Shown here in pieces: positions 1-8,045 of a stretch of DNA of 40,912 nucleotides (the first letter of the stretch is position 1; every line of letters begins with the position of its first letter). The notes under the pieces were generated by a model that did not search any database, had not been told where the DNA came from, and worked only from the letters and a program-made list of their open reading frames with translations. The position numbers and the translations under genes are program-made. Origin of the DNA: JACZQZ01 sp046756945 (lineage in GTDB: Bacteria > Pseudomonadota > Alphaproteobacteria > Rhodospirillales > 2-02-FULL-58-16); the NCBI GenBank assembly GCA_046756945.1, contig JBHHXI010000005.1:1-40912 (forward strand), in the 5' to 3' direction.

Positions 1-356
1 TCCTCCGCGATTTCACGGTTCGGATTTCACCACAGAGCACACGGAGAGCACAGAGGGATTCACAGAGAAGAAAAACAGGGAGGAGAAAAAATGCTGCGCC
101 CTGTGAATGAGTTGAAAGACCGCGTTGAGGGATAACCGGAGAGAGAGCACAGGCTAAGGACGCTCCGTGCCCATCTCTGTGGTTCAACATCCCCGTGGTT
201 TTTCCTCCTTCATACAAGGCCATCCAAAAATGCGGGCAAAAAAAATGGGACCAACGTTCATGTCGTGAACGCTGTTTCTCTGGCGTCACCGCCGCCTATT
301 CGGTGGGTAGGTTCCCTTCACCGGCCGGCCGCTGGCGCGGGTAGGCGCCGGGGCTG
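1..356. other. Non-coding left edge, no supported gene
   Basis: I find no credible gene here. Open frames are short and lack family resemblance. The stretch holds an inverted pair of a CACAGAG/CACGGAG-type repeat (annotated separately) and a small inverted repeat, CGTTCA / TGAACG with a 5-base loop, at 255-271. It lies downstream of folD, which is read leftwards, so folD transcription should end in this interval. No convincing hairpin-plus-T-run terminator is visible. Confidence 0.5.
28..190. repeat. Inverted pair of CACAGAG/CACGGAG repeat
   Basis: A copy at 30-55 contains CCACAGAG followed by CACGGAG and CACAGAG. The opposite orientation appears at 163-184 (CTCCGTG, then CTCTGTGG), so the reverse complement again gives CCACAGAG and CACGGAG. 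The two arms are about 110 bases apart. Short CACAGAG-rich elements of this style are dispersed in many environmental bacterial genomes. No ORF or transposase is associated, so this is at most a remnant or non-autonomous element. Confidence 0.5.
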
Positions 357-1247
357 CTAGATCTCCGGCGGCGCGATGCCGTTCTGCCGGCAGGCGGCGA
401 CGAGGGTATTGCGGAGCAGGCAGGCGATGGTCATCGGGCCGACGCCGCCGGGGACCGGCGTGATGGCGCCGGCCACCTTGACCGCCCCGGCGAAATCCAC
501 GTCGCCGGCCAGCCGCGTCTTGCCGGCACCGCCGTCGATGCGGTTGATGCCGACGTCGATGACCGTGGCGCCGGGCTTGATCCAGTCGCCCCCGACCATG
601 TGGGCCCGTCCCACCGCGGCGACCACGATGTCGGCCTGGCGGCATTCCCCGGCCAGGTCCCGGGTCCTGGAATGGGCGATGGTCACCGTGCAGTGCTCGG
701 CCAGCAGCAGGGCCGCCACCGGCTTGCCGACGATGTTGGAACGCCCGATGACCAGGGCCTTCAGGCCGGCCAGCGCGCCGAGGTGGTGCTTGAGCAGCAT
801 CAGGCATCCGAGCGGCGTGCACGGGACCATGGCGTCGGCGGCGCCGGTGACCAGCCGGCCGGCGTTGATCACGTGGAAGCCGTCCACGTCCTTGGCCGGG
901 TCGACGGCGTCGAGCACGGCGGAGGCGCGGATGTGGGGCGGCAGGGGAAGCTGCACCAGGATGCCGTTGACCCCGGCGTCGTCGCCGAGCCCGCGGACCA
1001 GGCCGAGCAGCGCGTCCTCGGTGACGTCGGCGGGCAGGTGGTGATCGACGGACCTCATGCCCGCCTCTTCCGCCCGTTTGGCCTTGTTGCGCACGTAGAC
1101 CCGGCTCGCCGGGTTGTCTCCGACCAGCACCACCGCCAGGCCCGGCGTCAGGTCATGGCGCGCCTTGAGCCGGGCCGCCTCTTCGCCGACGCGCCGTCTC
1201 AGGCCGGCGGCGATGGCCTCGCCGTCGATGATCTTCGCCTCACCCAT
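357..1247 (-). CDS. folD: Bifunctional methylenetetrahydrofolate dehydrogenase / methenyltetrahydrofolate cyclohydrolase FolD
   Basis: This cytosolic one-carbon enzyme interconverts 5,10-methylene-THF, 5,10-methenyl-THF and 10-formyl-THF using NADP. The 296-residue length is normal for the family. Visible signatures are the Y51-x3-K55 catalytic motif (YVRNK), VQLPLP and DVDGFH in the substrate site, the GRSNIVGKP nucleotide-binding loop and the C-terminal PVPGGVGPMT motif. The ATG at 1247 is preceded by GGAGG at good spacing and overlaps the end of the DUF167 gene by 8 bases, so the pair is translationally coupled. It is an ordinary housekeeping gene with no oddities. Confidence 0.98.
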   Translation of the reverse strand: MGEAKIIDGEAIAAGLRRRVGEEAARLKARHDLTPGLAVVLVGDNPASRVYVRNKAKRAEEAGMRSVDHHLPADVTEDALLGLVRGLGDDAGVNGILVQLPLPPHIRASAVLDAVDPAKDVDGFHVINAGRLVTGAADAMVPCTPLGCLMLLKHHLGALAGLKALVIGRSNIVGKPVAALLLAEHCTVTIAHSRTRDLAGECRQADIVVAAVGRAHMVGGDWIKPGATVIDVGINRIDGGAGKTRLAGDVDFAGAVKVAGAITPVPGGVGPMTIACLLRNTLVAACRQNGIAPPEI

Positions 1248-1572
1248 GGCGTCCCTCCATCCACTGGTTCAGCCGCGCCACGAGGGCTTTTCCGTCGCCC
1301 GTGACCAACAGGGTCTTGCGCCGGGCGGCGGCGCCGGCGGTAATCGCCATGCTGGTCTTGGGCAGGCGCCACGCCTTGGCCAGCAGCTTGATCATCGCCG
1401 CGTTCGCCTTGCCCCTCTCGGGCGGCGCGGTGACCGCCACCTTGAGGACGGCGGCGCCGTCGGCCCCGGCGCCGACGCCCTCGATGCGGCTCTGCGCCGC
1501 CTTCGGCGTCAACCGGATGCGCACCGAGAGTCCCCCCGGGACGGGCGCGAAGGGCCGGGCGTCATCAGGCAA
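1240..1572 (-). CDS. DUF167 (YggU-like) family protein
   Basis: A small cytosolic protein of unknown function. The recognisable DUF167 core runs from VRIRLTPKAAQ through VTAPPERGKANAAMIKLLA, where the PP-x-GKAN-A element is the family hallmark, and continues into a basic RRKTLLVTG strand. The frame has no ATG near its beginning. I chose a TTG at 1572, which overlaps the end of yggT by 8 bases and gives 110 residues. A TTG at 1611 and a GTG at 1524 (with a GGGGGA upstream) are alternatives. The gene overlaps folD and follows yggT, an arrangement commonly seen in alphaproteobacteria. Confidence 0.85.
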   Translation of the reverse strand: MPDDARPFAPVPGGLSVRIRLTPKAAQSRIEGVGAGADGAAVLKVAVTAPPERGKANAAMIKLLAKAWRLPKTSMAITAGAAARRKTLLVTGDGKALVARLNQWMEGRHG

Positions 1573-1843
1573 GGTATTCGAATACCAGGTTACGGATGAA
1601 GACGAGGGCAAGGATGAGCACGATCGGCGAGATATCGATGCCGCCCATATTGGGCAGCACGTTGCGGATCGGGCGCAGCGCCGGCTCGGTGATGCGGTAG
1701 ACGAACTCGCCCACCCTGTAGACGAACGGATTGGAGGTGTTGACGACGCCGAAATGAACCAGCCAGCTCAGGACAACGCCGATCACGACCACCCAAATGT
1801 AAAGGCTGATGACGGTGTCGAAAAGCCACAGCAGCGACATCAT
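1565..1843 (-). CDS. YggT family integral membrane protein
   Basis: A 92-residue membrane protein with two hydrophobic segments (about residues 5-30 and 65-90) joined by the conserved YggT loop, which contains FVYRITEPALRPIRNVLP. The motif EP-x-L-x-P-I-R is diagnostic. The family has been linked to osmotic tolerance and, in relatives, to assembly or segregation roles, but its biochemistry is unknown. It is the first gene of the yggT-DUF167-folD run. Two adjacent ATGs (1843 and 1840) are possible starts, and no strong ribosome site separates them. Confidence 0.93.
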   Translation of the reverse strand: MMSLLWLFDTVISLYIWVVVIGVVLSWLVHFGVVNTSNPFVYRVGEFVYRITEPALRPIRNVLPNMGGIDISPIVLILALVFIRNLVFEYLA

Positions 1844-1910
1844 GACGGGGACATAGGATTATTGCGCGCCGGTTGCGAAACCTAACCCCCGCGCCGGCCC
1901 CGCGCAACCC

Positions 1911-1940
1911 TTGACAGGCGCGCCCCGGGCCACACATAGT
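1911..1940 (+). promoter_or_regulatory. Sigma-70-type promoter of the tRNA-Ala gene
   Basis: A perfect TTGACA at 1911-1916 is followed after 18 bases by CATAGT at 1935-1940. The mature tRNA begins 20 bases further on. The element lies outside yggT, which is transcribed in the opposite direction. Placement and spacing fit a stable-RNA promoter. Confidence 0.65.
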
Positions 1941-1959
1941 CCGCGTCCGCCGACTTCAC

Positions 1960-2035
<76 letters not shown>

Positions 2036-2036
2036 C

Positions 2037-2160
2037 CCTACGCCTTCGGCTTGCCTACTCCGCCGAAGCAGCCGCTTCGGCTGCGAAGGCCGGGCGGGTG
2101 GCAGGCCACCCGAAGGCGTTTAGGCGTAGGAGTGTCCGCCGAAGCCTTGGCGAAGGTGGA
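2037..2160. repeat. Compound palindromic repeat element directly after the tRNA
   Basis: A dense set of nested hairpins begins two bases after the tRNA CCA end. Outer arms CCTACGCC (2037-2044) and GGCGTAGG (2123-2130) enclose CAGCCG/CGGCTG (2069-2083) and GGGTGG/CCACCC (2096-2111). A final imperfect palindrome follows, TCCGCC-GAA-GCC-TT-GGC-GAA-GGTGGA (2135-2160). Read through, these bases encode peptides such as LRQGFGG or FAKASAD, a signature I associate with mobile palindromic repeats in alphaproteobacterial genomes. The element overlaps the 3' end of the small exported-protein gene on the minus strand and may also end transcription from both sides. Confidence 0.75.
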
Positions 2161-2443
2161 CGGAGACAGGGTCGTTCCGGCGAACCGGGGTCCATGAACA
2201 CACGCCGTGGAAACGCCGCGGGTCCGGGTGATTCGCGTAATAGCGCTTGGTGTCTTCAGCGGTGGCAATTTTGTTCCCCTTCGCCTGGGCGTAACCGCGC
2301 GCCGCGTCCGCCTTGGCGATGGCGCGGGCGCGGTCGTATGGGCCGACGGACTTTTCGTTGACCGACGGACAGCGGGAGTCGGCACCGGCCGGAGATGCTC
2401 CCAACCAGGCCGGGACGAACAGAAAAACCATAGCGCCACGCAT
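2120..2443 (-). CDS. Small exported protein with a repeat-derived C-terminus
   Basis: A 107-residue protein with an apparent signal peptide (about residues 1-22, ending ASPAGA). I do not recognise a named family. The segment GPYDRARAIAKADAARGYA is nearly identical to one in the exported protein at 8046-8429, so the two are paralogues in that region. The last residues (LRQGFGGHSYA) are encoded by the palindromic repeat, which suggests that insertion replaced the original 3' end. The ATG at 2443 has GGGAGG upstream; the in-frame GTG at 2449 overlaps that site. It is the last gene after the molybdoenzyme operon, 55 bases beyond the CMD-like gene. Confidence 0.6.
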   Translation of the reverse strand: MRGAMVFLFVPAWLGASPAGADSRCPSVNEKSVGPYDRARAIAKADAARGYAQAKGNKIATAEDTKRYYANHPDPRRFHGVCSWTPVRRNDPVSVHLRQGFGGHSYA

Positions 2444-2498
2444 CGCCACCTCCCTCGAGCTGACGGCCGCGGAAGCTGAAAGTGGATTTCAGGCGGAG

Positions 2499-2813
2499 CT
2501 ATGTTTTCACGATGTCGTTGATCCAGGACATCCCCGCCATGGCAGCCGGGAAGCCCAGCGTCGTGATCGCCAGGGCCGCGACCTGCCCAAGCTCAACCGC
2601 TGTCAGACCATCTTCGATGGCCTGACGGGTGTGGGAATGTACCGCGCCTTCCGAATTGGCGCCGATTGAAAGAGCCAGTTTGATCAGTCTCCGCGTGCGC
2701 GCGTCGAGCGGGCCCGCTTTCGCGGCCGACTTGCCCAGCGCCTGATATGCCTCCCAAACCTCGGGGAAGTCCTCGGCGAAAGTACCGGCTCCAGTTGGCG
2801 GCAACGTCGTCAT
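2499..2813 (-). CDS. Carboxymuconolactone decarboxylase (CMD/AhpD-fold) family protein
   Basis: A 104-residue cytosolic protein with the CMD/AhpD-like helical fold: LDARTRRLIKLALSIG, then the EGAVHSH segment with A-x2-DGLT and an ALAITTLGFPAAMAG helix. The CxxC pair of peroxidatic AhpD proteins is absent, because EGAVHSH occupies its place. A thiol-dependent peroxidase role is therefore unlikely, and a decarboxylase-like or structural role is unknown. The ATG at 2813 follows an AGGAGAG site. It lies 26 bases after the TorD-like chaperone gene and is probably the penultimate gene of the molybdoenzyme operon. Confidence 0.85.
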   Translation of the reverse strand: MTTLPPTGAGTFAEDFPEVWEAYQALGKSAAKAGPLDARTRRLIKLALSIGANSEGAVHSHTRQAIEDGLTAVELGQVAALAITTLGFPAAMAGMSWINDIVKT

Positions 2814-2839
2814 CTCTCTCTCCTGTCACGGTTCACGCG

Positions 2840-3505
2840 TTATCGACGGTCGGATATATCGGCCAATTCGGATTCGACGAAGCCTTTTGTTAGAACCGCG
2901 ACTTCCCGGTAGAAGGGGAGTTCGGCCTCGGCGGCGACTTTGCGGCAAAATTCCAGAACCCACAGGGCCAGGTGCTTGCCGAGGAATTCCCTTTCGATCC
3001 GGCGAAGTTTTTTCGCCCGGCCCGCGTCTTCCTCGGCCAGGGCCCGCGCCTCCCGAGCCGTGATTTCCCGCATGAACTCGAACTCGACGCTGACATGGTC
3101 GGGAAGGTCGTGATAGTCGGGCCGGTAGTTGAAGCCGGCATCCTCGACAAACCCCTTGAACCATGTCGTCTCGGGGCCCCACAGGGACGCCCCTTTGCCG
3201 CCCCGGTGGACAGACGCATAGGGCGGGATGTGGTGGCCGGGGCCGATGAACAGCCGCGTGTACTCGACCGCCAGGCTTTCGAGCAGGTCCTTCTCCGAAC
3301 GTCCGTCGAGGCCGACGTCGAGGTCGGCGCCGGCGGCCTCCAGGGCCTTCCGGACCGCGGGCTCCCTAATCTCGCGCAACAGCGCCGCCGTCGGCGCCGC
3401 CCGGAAGACGGCGGCCAGGAAGCCGTAGAGATTGCTGCGCTTCCTGGCCGTCGCGACCGCGTTTCCGGGCTCGTCGGCGGCCGCCCCGGGGCGTGCCACC
3501 GTCAT
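2840..3505 (-). CDS. TorD/DmsD-type molybdoenzyme maturation chaperone
   Basis: A 221-residue cytosolic chaperone of the TorD-like superfamily. These proteins hold the Tat signal and apoprotein of a DMSO-reductase-family enzyme until cofactor insertion. Visible features are RSNLYGFLAAVFRAAPT near residue 23, the EYTRLFIGPG motif, PPYASVHRGG, and the H-D-LPDHVSVEFEFM helix, all typical of the family. The start ATG at 3505 overlaps the stop of the catalytic-subunit gene (ATGA), so it is translationally coupled and is presumably the dedicated chaperone for that enzyme. An apparent longer frame upstream is only the shadow of the catalytic gene. Confidence 0.93.
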   Translation of the reverse strand: MTVARPGAAADEPGNAVATARKRSNLYGFLAAVFRAAPTAALLREIREPAVRKALEAAGADLDVGLDGRSEKDLLESLAVEYTRLFIGPGHHIPPYASVHRGGKGASLWGPETTWFKGFVEDAGFNYRPDYHDLPDHVSVEFEFMREITAREARALAEEDAGRAKKLRRIEREFLGKHLALWVLEFCRKVAAEAELPFYREVAVLTKGFVESELADISDRR

Positions 3506-6042
3506 CCCGCGGCCACCCTGGTCACCCTGGCCACCGTGACCACGGTGTCCATCCAGCGCTGCTCGCCGCTGATCGGATCCGGATCGTTGGGGATGATCCA
3601 GTTGGGGTGCTCGCCGTTGCTTTTCCACCACTTGCGCTCCAGATCGGCGTCGCTGTTCGCGAACGGCGCCTTGCTGTCGGAGGCCCACCGGCCGTATTCC
3701 CAGTGCCCGCAGTGCATGGAAATGGCGATGACGCCGGGAACGACGGCCGGCGTCACCCGCGCCTCGGTCTCGATGGCGCCGACCTTAGAGCTGACCTGGA
3801 TCCGGTCTCCGTCCCGGATTCCCCGGGCCGCGGCGGTGGCCGGGTTAATCCAGGCCGGGTTGTCGTGATAGATCTCGGTCAGCCACTTGCAGTTCTGGGT
3901 GCGCGAGTGGGTCTGCACGTTGACCTTGAAGGTGGTGAGGATCAGTTGGTCCGGCGTCATGGCCTTATGTTCGGGGATCGGCTGGTAGCCGGGCAATGCC
4001 GGCAGGCCCTTTTCCTCCATGACGGCGGAATAGAGCTCGAAGAAGCCTGATTTGTTCACCTTGTCGGGCGGGAAGCCGCGGTAGGCCTTGGCGCCGATCT
4101 TCTGGCCGACGTAGGCCTTGTACGCCTTCTTGGTGTGGGCGTAGCCCTTGGCGCGGGCCTTTTCCTCGCTTTTCAGGTGCGCCTTCTTCCAGTTCCAGTA
4201 GACGCCCGTGGCCTCGTCCAGGATCACGCCGTCGTGCTCCAGGGCCGAGGGCTTGACCTCCTTCCTATAGGAATAGTACCTGGGCCTGGCCTTGGGGTCG
4301 TGCCAGACGCCGTTCTCTTTCATGTATTCGAAGCCGCCGGCTTCCCTGACGCCCGGCGTCTTCCCGCAGGATTTCTTGACGAACTCCTCCATGGTCTTGA
4401 CCCCGAGCGGGAAGCCCATCCGTTCGGCCAGCTCGCAGCAGACGTCGCCGAAGTTGCGGACTTCTCCCAGCGGCTTGACCAGGGGCTGGCGCAGGTAATA
4501 TTCGGGCACCTGGCTGGGCGACACCATGTCCTCCCAGTCCCATCTCTCGAGATAGGTGGCGTCGGGCAGGATGATGTCCGCCAGCGCCGCCGATTCGTCA
4601 TAGAACGGACTGACGCAAACGGTGAACGGGAGGAGGGTCTCGTCCATCAGTACCGCCGCGTTCGCCTTGCAATCGGCGTTGGAATAGACCGGCGCGTAGC
4701 AGTACCACATGTAGACCTCGGGCCGGCCGTGGCCGCCGTCCTTGATCACGTTGAAGACCTGGTTGGAGATGTGATGGGTCGGCAGCGCCGCCTGGCCCTT
4801 GAGGCCGTCGAGAATCTTCAGCTTCTTCTTCTTCGGCTTTTTCTTCGGACCCTTCGGGTACTTCCACTTGGCGCCGACCGCCTTGCAGCGGCCGCCGGGG
4901 TTGTCGATGTTGCCGGTGATCGCCGCCAGCATCTGCGCCGCCCGCTCGCCCTCGGTACCGTAATAATGCGCCACGACACCACGGTAGGTGATGAGACAGG
5001 CCGGCTTGGCGGTGGCGAATTCCCTGGCGATGGTCCGGATCCTGTCCGCCGGCACGCCGCTGACGTCCTCCGCCCATTCGGGGGTGTAGGATGCAAGATG
5101 CGCCTTCAAGGCGGCCACCTTTTCCCCGGTGGTGGCGTTCGGGTCGGGCGTCGCCTTGCAGAAGGCGAGGAAGTCTTCCCCTTCGCCGCGATAAAGGTCT
5201 TCGCTCATCACCACGTTGCACATGGCGAGGATCACGGCGACGTCGGTCCCCGGCGTCACCGGCACCCACTCCGTCGACCTGGCGGCGGTGTTGGACAACC
5301 TCACGTCGAAGGTCACCATCTTCACCTGCCGGTCGGCCAGGGCCTTGATCAGCCGCTGCGCCGTCGACGTGTGGTTGGTGTGGGCCTCCAGAACGTTGGA
5401 GCCGAAGTTGAGCACGTACTTGGTGTGGTCGAAATCCCAGTTGTCATAGTGCTTGCCCCAGGTCAGCTCCTGGGCCGTCCACTTGGCGCCCTCGCAGATG
5501 CTGGTGTGGTTGCCGATGGTGCCGGTGCCGTAGTTGGCCAGGAACAGGCTCTTGATCAGCTTCGAGGAGCTGGCCTTCATGCGCCCGTAGTGGAACATGA
5601 ACTTCTCCGGGTGCCCTTCGTCGCGGAGCTTCTTCAGCCGGCCCGCGATCTCGCTCAGCGCCTCGTCCCAGGTCACCCGCTTCCACTTTCCTTCGCCGCG
5701 CTTGCCGGCGCGCCTGAGGGGGAAGAGGATGCGGTCCGGGTCGTAGACCTGGTTCGGGCCGGCCTGGGCCTTGGCGCAGACCTTGCCCCCGGTGCGGATG
5801 GACGCGGGCTGGCCCTCGACCTTCACCAGCCTGCCGTCCTCCACGTAGCCGACGATGGGACAACGGCTGACGCACTGCCAGCAGGTGCTGGGGATGGCGT
5901 GGCGTGCCTTTCCGGTGCGGGGCGAGAAATCCTTGCCGCCGGTGATCGGCAGATCCTTGGCGGTGCTCAGGGCGCCCGTTCCGGCGTATGCCGCCGTGGC
6001 GGTGGCCGCGCCCAGTTTCAGGAAATTACGACGACTAACCAT
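3502..6042 (-). CDS. Molybdopterin oxidoreductase catalytic subunit, Psr/Phs/Ttr-like (DMSO reductase superfamily)
   Basis: An 846-residue periplasmic bis-MGD enzyme. A Tat signal (SRRNFLKLGAA) starts at residue 3. The N-terminal [4Fe-4S] cluster has ligands C54, C57, C61 and C89. In HTSICEGAKW, C183 is the likely molybdenum ligand, so the enzyme groups with Cys-ligated members (polysulfide, thiosulfate, tetrathionate, arsenate reductases) rather than Ser-ligated DMSO reductases. A very lysine-rich stretch lies at 397-409 before the central domain. Genes for an Fe-S subunit, an NrfD anchor and a TorD chaperone flank it, indicating a quinone-linked membrane complex. A GAGGAGGG site precedes the ATG. 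Substrate is unknown: a sulfur or arsenic oxyanion is most likely by family, and either direction of electron flow is possible. Confidence 0.9.
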   Translation of the reverse strand: MVSRRNFLKLGAATATAAYAGTGALSTAKDLPITGGKDFSPRTGKARHAIPSTCWQCVSRCPIVGYVEDGRLVKVEGQPASIRTGGKVCAKAQAGPNQVYDPDRILFPLRRAGKRGEGKWKRVTWDEALSEIAGRLKKLRDEGHPEKFMFHYGRMKASSSKLIKSLFLANYGTGTIGNHTSICEGAKWTAQELTWGKHYDNWDFDHTKYVLNFGSNVLEAHTNHTSTAQRLIKALADRQVKMVTFDVRLSNTAARSTEWVPVTPGTDVAVILAMCNVVMSEDLYRGEGEDFLAFCKATPDPNATTGEKVAALKAHLASYTPEWAEDVSGVPADRIRTIAREFATAKPACLITYRGVVAHYYGTEGERAAQMLAAITGNIDNPGGRCKAVGAKWKYPKGPKKKPKKKKLKILDGLKGQAALPTHHISNQVFNVIKDGGHGRPEVYMWYCYAPVYSNADCKANAAVLMDETLLPFTVCVSPFYDESAALADIILPDATYLERWDWEDMVSPSQVPEYYLRQPLVKPLGEVRNFGDVCCELAERMGFPLGVKTMEEFVKKSCGKTPGVREAGGFEYMKENGVWHDPKARPRYYSYRKEVKPSALEHDGVILDEATGVYWNWKKAHLKSEEKARAKGYAHTKKAYKAYVGQKIGAKAYRGFPPDKVNKSGFFELYSAVMEEKGLPALPGYQPIPEHKAMTPDQLILTTFKVNVQTHSRTQNCKWLTEIYHDNPAWINPATAAARGIRDGDRIQVSSKVGAIETEARVTPAVVPGVIAISMHCGHWEYGRWASDSKAPFANSDADLERKWWKSNGEHPNWIIPNDPDPISGEQRWMDTVVTVARVTRVAAG

Positions 6043-6052
6043 TACACCCTCC

Positions 6053-7033
6053 TCAGATTCCGATCGGTCCGGTGACCTGACCGGCGATGACCACCACGTA
6101 GCGAAGCATGAACCCCCCGAGAAGCACGGCTGCCGGCACCACGATCTCCATTCCGCGCGGTGCTTTGAATTCCCTCTGGTAGAGCAGTCTGGGGATGACG
6201 TAGTAGAGTTCCACGAGTGCCGGGATCAGCAAGCCGACGACGACAACCCACAACCAGAAGGTCATGGCCAGGTTGACCTTGAACACGTCGCTTCCGAACA
6301 GGATGACCGACACCGCATACTTGACATCGCCGACGGTAAGATGGGCGAACATGAGGAACAGGAAGATGGCCATCAGTTCGAAGCCGATCAGCAGCACATC
6401 GGAAGCCGTCAGCAGGTAGCCGCTGTGGTGGTGCTGTCTGTGCGCCTCCGGCGAATCGGCGATGCGGCCGTGGATGGCGCGGGCGAACAGGATGGCCGCG
6501 ACGCCGGTCGACAGCGAGGACACCAGGAACAGCAGCGCCAGGACGGGCGAGTTCCAGAACGGCCGTGACGGCATGGCGCCGAGCAGGATGCCGGTATAGA
6601 CGGCCGTCGCGATCCCCAGGGGGATGGCGACCCAGCACAGGAACCGCCTGAGACGATAGCGCCGCTCGTTGGGCAGCCCCGGCGCGTTGCGGACGAACGT
6701 GTAGGCGTAGACCAGGCTGACGCCGATGAACATGGTCAACAGCCAGGTGCCGATGGACATGGGCGACAGGTTGATGACCCGATAAAGGTTTAACCATCTG
6801 AACCAGTGCCCGGCCTCGAAGGACCCCAGTTCGAAAATCAGCAGGCCACATCCGACCATCAGGGGAAATGGCGCCACGAACGCCCCGTAGCGTGCGACCT
6901 CAACATGCATGCCGCGGGCGGGGTCGCCGCCGCGCAGGAAGATGGAAGCGCTGACGGTCAGCGCACCGGCGCCGACGCCGGCCAGAAACAGGTACCCGAT
7001 AACGGGCAGGCCCCAATGCAATCCTTCGGGCAT
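6053..7033 (-). CDS. NrfD/PsrC-type membrane anchor subunit
   Basis: A 326-residue polytopic protein with about eight hydrophobic helices, beginning with LHWGLPVIGYLFLAGVGAG, a typical NrfD/PsrC opening. NrfD-type subunits exchange electrons between the quinone pool and the Fe-S subunit of complex iron-sulfur molybdoenzymes, usually without haem. The gene sits two bases after the Fe-S subunit gene and ten bases before the catalytic gene, and its ATG follows a GAGGAG site. The context makes it the membrane arm of the same complex. Confidence 0.93.
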   Translation of the reverse strand: MPEGLHWGLPVIGYLFLAGVGAGALTVSASIFLRGGDPARGMHVEVARYGAFVAPFPLMVGCGLLIFELGSFEAGHWFRWLNLYRVINLSPMSIGTWLLTMFIGVSLVYAYTFVRNAPGLPNERRYRLRRFLCWVAIPLGIATAVYTGILLGAMPSRPFWNSPVLALLFLVSSLSTGVAAILFARAIHGRIADSPEAHRQHHHSGYLLTASDVLLIGFELMAIFLFLMFAHLTVGDVKYAVSVILFGSDVFKVNLAMTFWLWVVVVGLLIPALVELYYVIPRLLYQREFKAPRGMEIVVPAAVLLGGFMLRYVVVIAGQVTGPIGI

Positions 7034-7035
7034 GG

Positions 7036-7788
7036 CTATCTCCTCTCTTCCTGCAGGCGATGGGTCGTCACCCGGACGTAGCGCCCCCGGCGTGTCTCGT
7101 GTTCATCCGAGTGATCGGCGGCGATGTAGTACACGTTCGGCTCCGTGCCCTTTTCCGGCCTCAGGACGGAAACCGGGTTGGCGGCCATCATTTTCGAGAT
7201 CTCGCTGTCGGGGTCGTTGAGATCGCCGAAGATCCTGGCCCCGCCGATGCAGGTGTTGACGCAGGACGGCACCAGGCCCTTTTCAACCCGGTGCAGACAG
7301 AAATCACATTTATCCGCGGCCCCGGTGACGGGGTTGATAAAGCGGGCGTCATAGGGACAGGCCAGGACGCAGTACTTGCAGCCGATGCAGATATCCGGAT
7401 CGATGACGACAATGCCGTCTTTTTTCCGCTTCCAGGTCGCCCCGGTGGGGCAGACATCGACGCATATCGGGTGGCGGCAGTGGTTGCAGAGCCTGGGCAG
7501 AAAGTGTCGGGAGACGTTCGGGTATTCGCCCTTTTCCACGTACTCCACCCAGGATCGCGTCACCCCGAGCGGAACGTCGAATTCGGCTTTGCACGACACG
7601 CTGCAGGCATGGCAACCGGTGCAGCGGCGCAAATCGATGAGCATCCCGTACTGGGGTCTGCGGTCCTTCGTCGCGGCACGGGCCGCCTTCGGCATGGCGG
7701 CGGCGCCGGCACCCACCGCTGTGGCGACGGAAACTCCCTTGATGAAATCCCGGCGGTTGACGGAAGTGTCCTTCTTTACATCACCCAC
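7036..7788 (-). CDS. Tat-exported four-cluster [4Fe-4S] ferredoxin subunit (PsrB/TtrB-like)
   Basis: About 250 residues with a Tat signal (NRRDFIKGVS) followed by an alanine-rich cleavage region. Four cysteine groups follow: CTGCHACSVSC; CNHCRHPICVDVC; CIGCKYCVLAC; and CDFC with CVNTC. Together they make sixteen ligands for four [4Fe-4S] clusters, passing electrons between the NrfD anchor and the molybdenum subunit. The Tat signal on the Fe-S subunit itself resembles TtrB-like proteins more than DmsB. I prefer the GTG at 7788 because GAGGAG lies six bases upstream; the ATG at 7794 abuts that site. It is the first gene of the operon, with an FNR-like box about 110 bases upstream. Confidence 0.93.
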   Translation of the reverse strand: MGDVKKDTSVNRRDFIKGVSVATAVGAGAAAMPKAARAATKDRRPQYGMLIDLRRCTGCHACSVSCKAEFDVPLGVTRSWVEYVEKGEYPNVSRHFLPRLCNHCRHPICVDVCPTGATWKRKKDGIVVIDPDICIGCKYCVLACPYDARFINPVTGAADKCDFCLHRVEKGLVPSCVNTCIGGARIFGDLNDPDSEISKMMAANPVSVLRPEKGTEPNVYYIAADHSDEHETRRGRYVRVTTHRLQEERR

Positions 7789-7899
7789 GATCATCTCCTC
7801 TGGCGAAAGCTTGGAGCCTTGACCCGCTGTGGCCGCAAACGAGCCGACGAACGGAATAATTCAAATGGTGCATTTCACAATATTTTGCGGAAGTCCGCG

Positions 7900-7913
7900 T
7901 TGATATGTGTCAA
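7900..7913. promoter_or_regulatory. FNR/FixK/DNR-type operator
   Basis: The sequence TTGATATGTGTCAA matches the TTGAT-N4-ATCAA consensus at nine of ten defined positions. It lies in the 250-base gap ahead of the molybdoenzyme operon, about 110 bases upstream of the Fe-S subunit start, a position suited to activation under low oxygen. The rest of the gap (7795-8045) shows no gene. Confidence 0.6.
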
Positions 7914-8045
7914 ACCGGCGACGCTTCGAATGCATGGCGGCTCTGCGTTTGGCGCACGGTCGGGCGTCTTTGGCCGAACGATGCGCCGTCCATCGCAACG
8001 CGCCTGCGGCGGTGATCGAAGAACGGATTCGCGCCGTGCCGTCTC

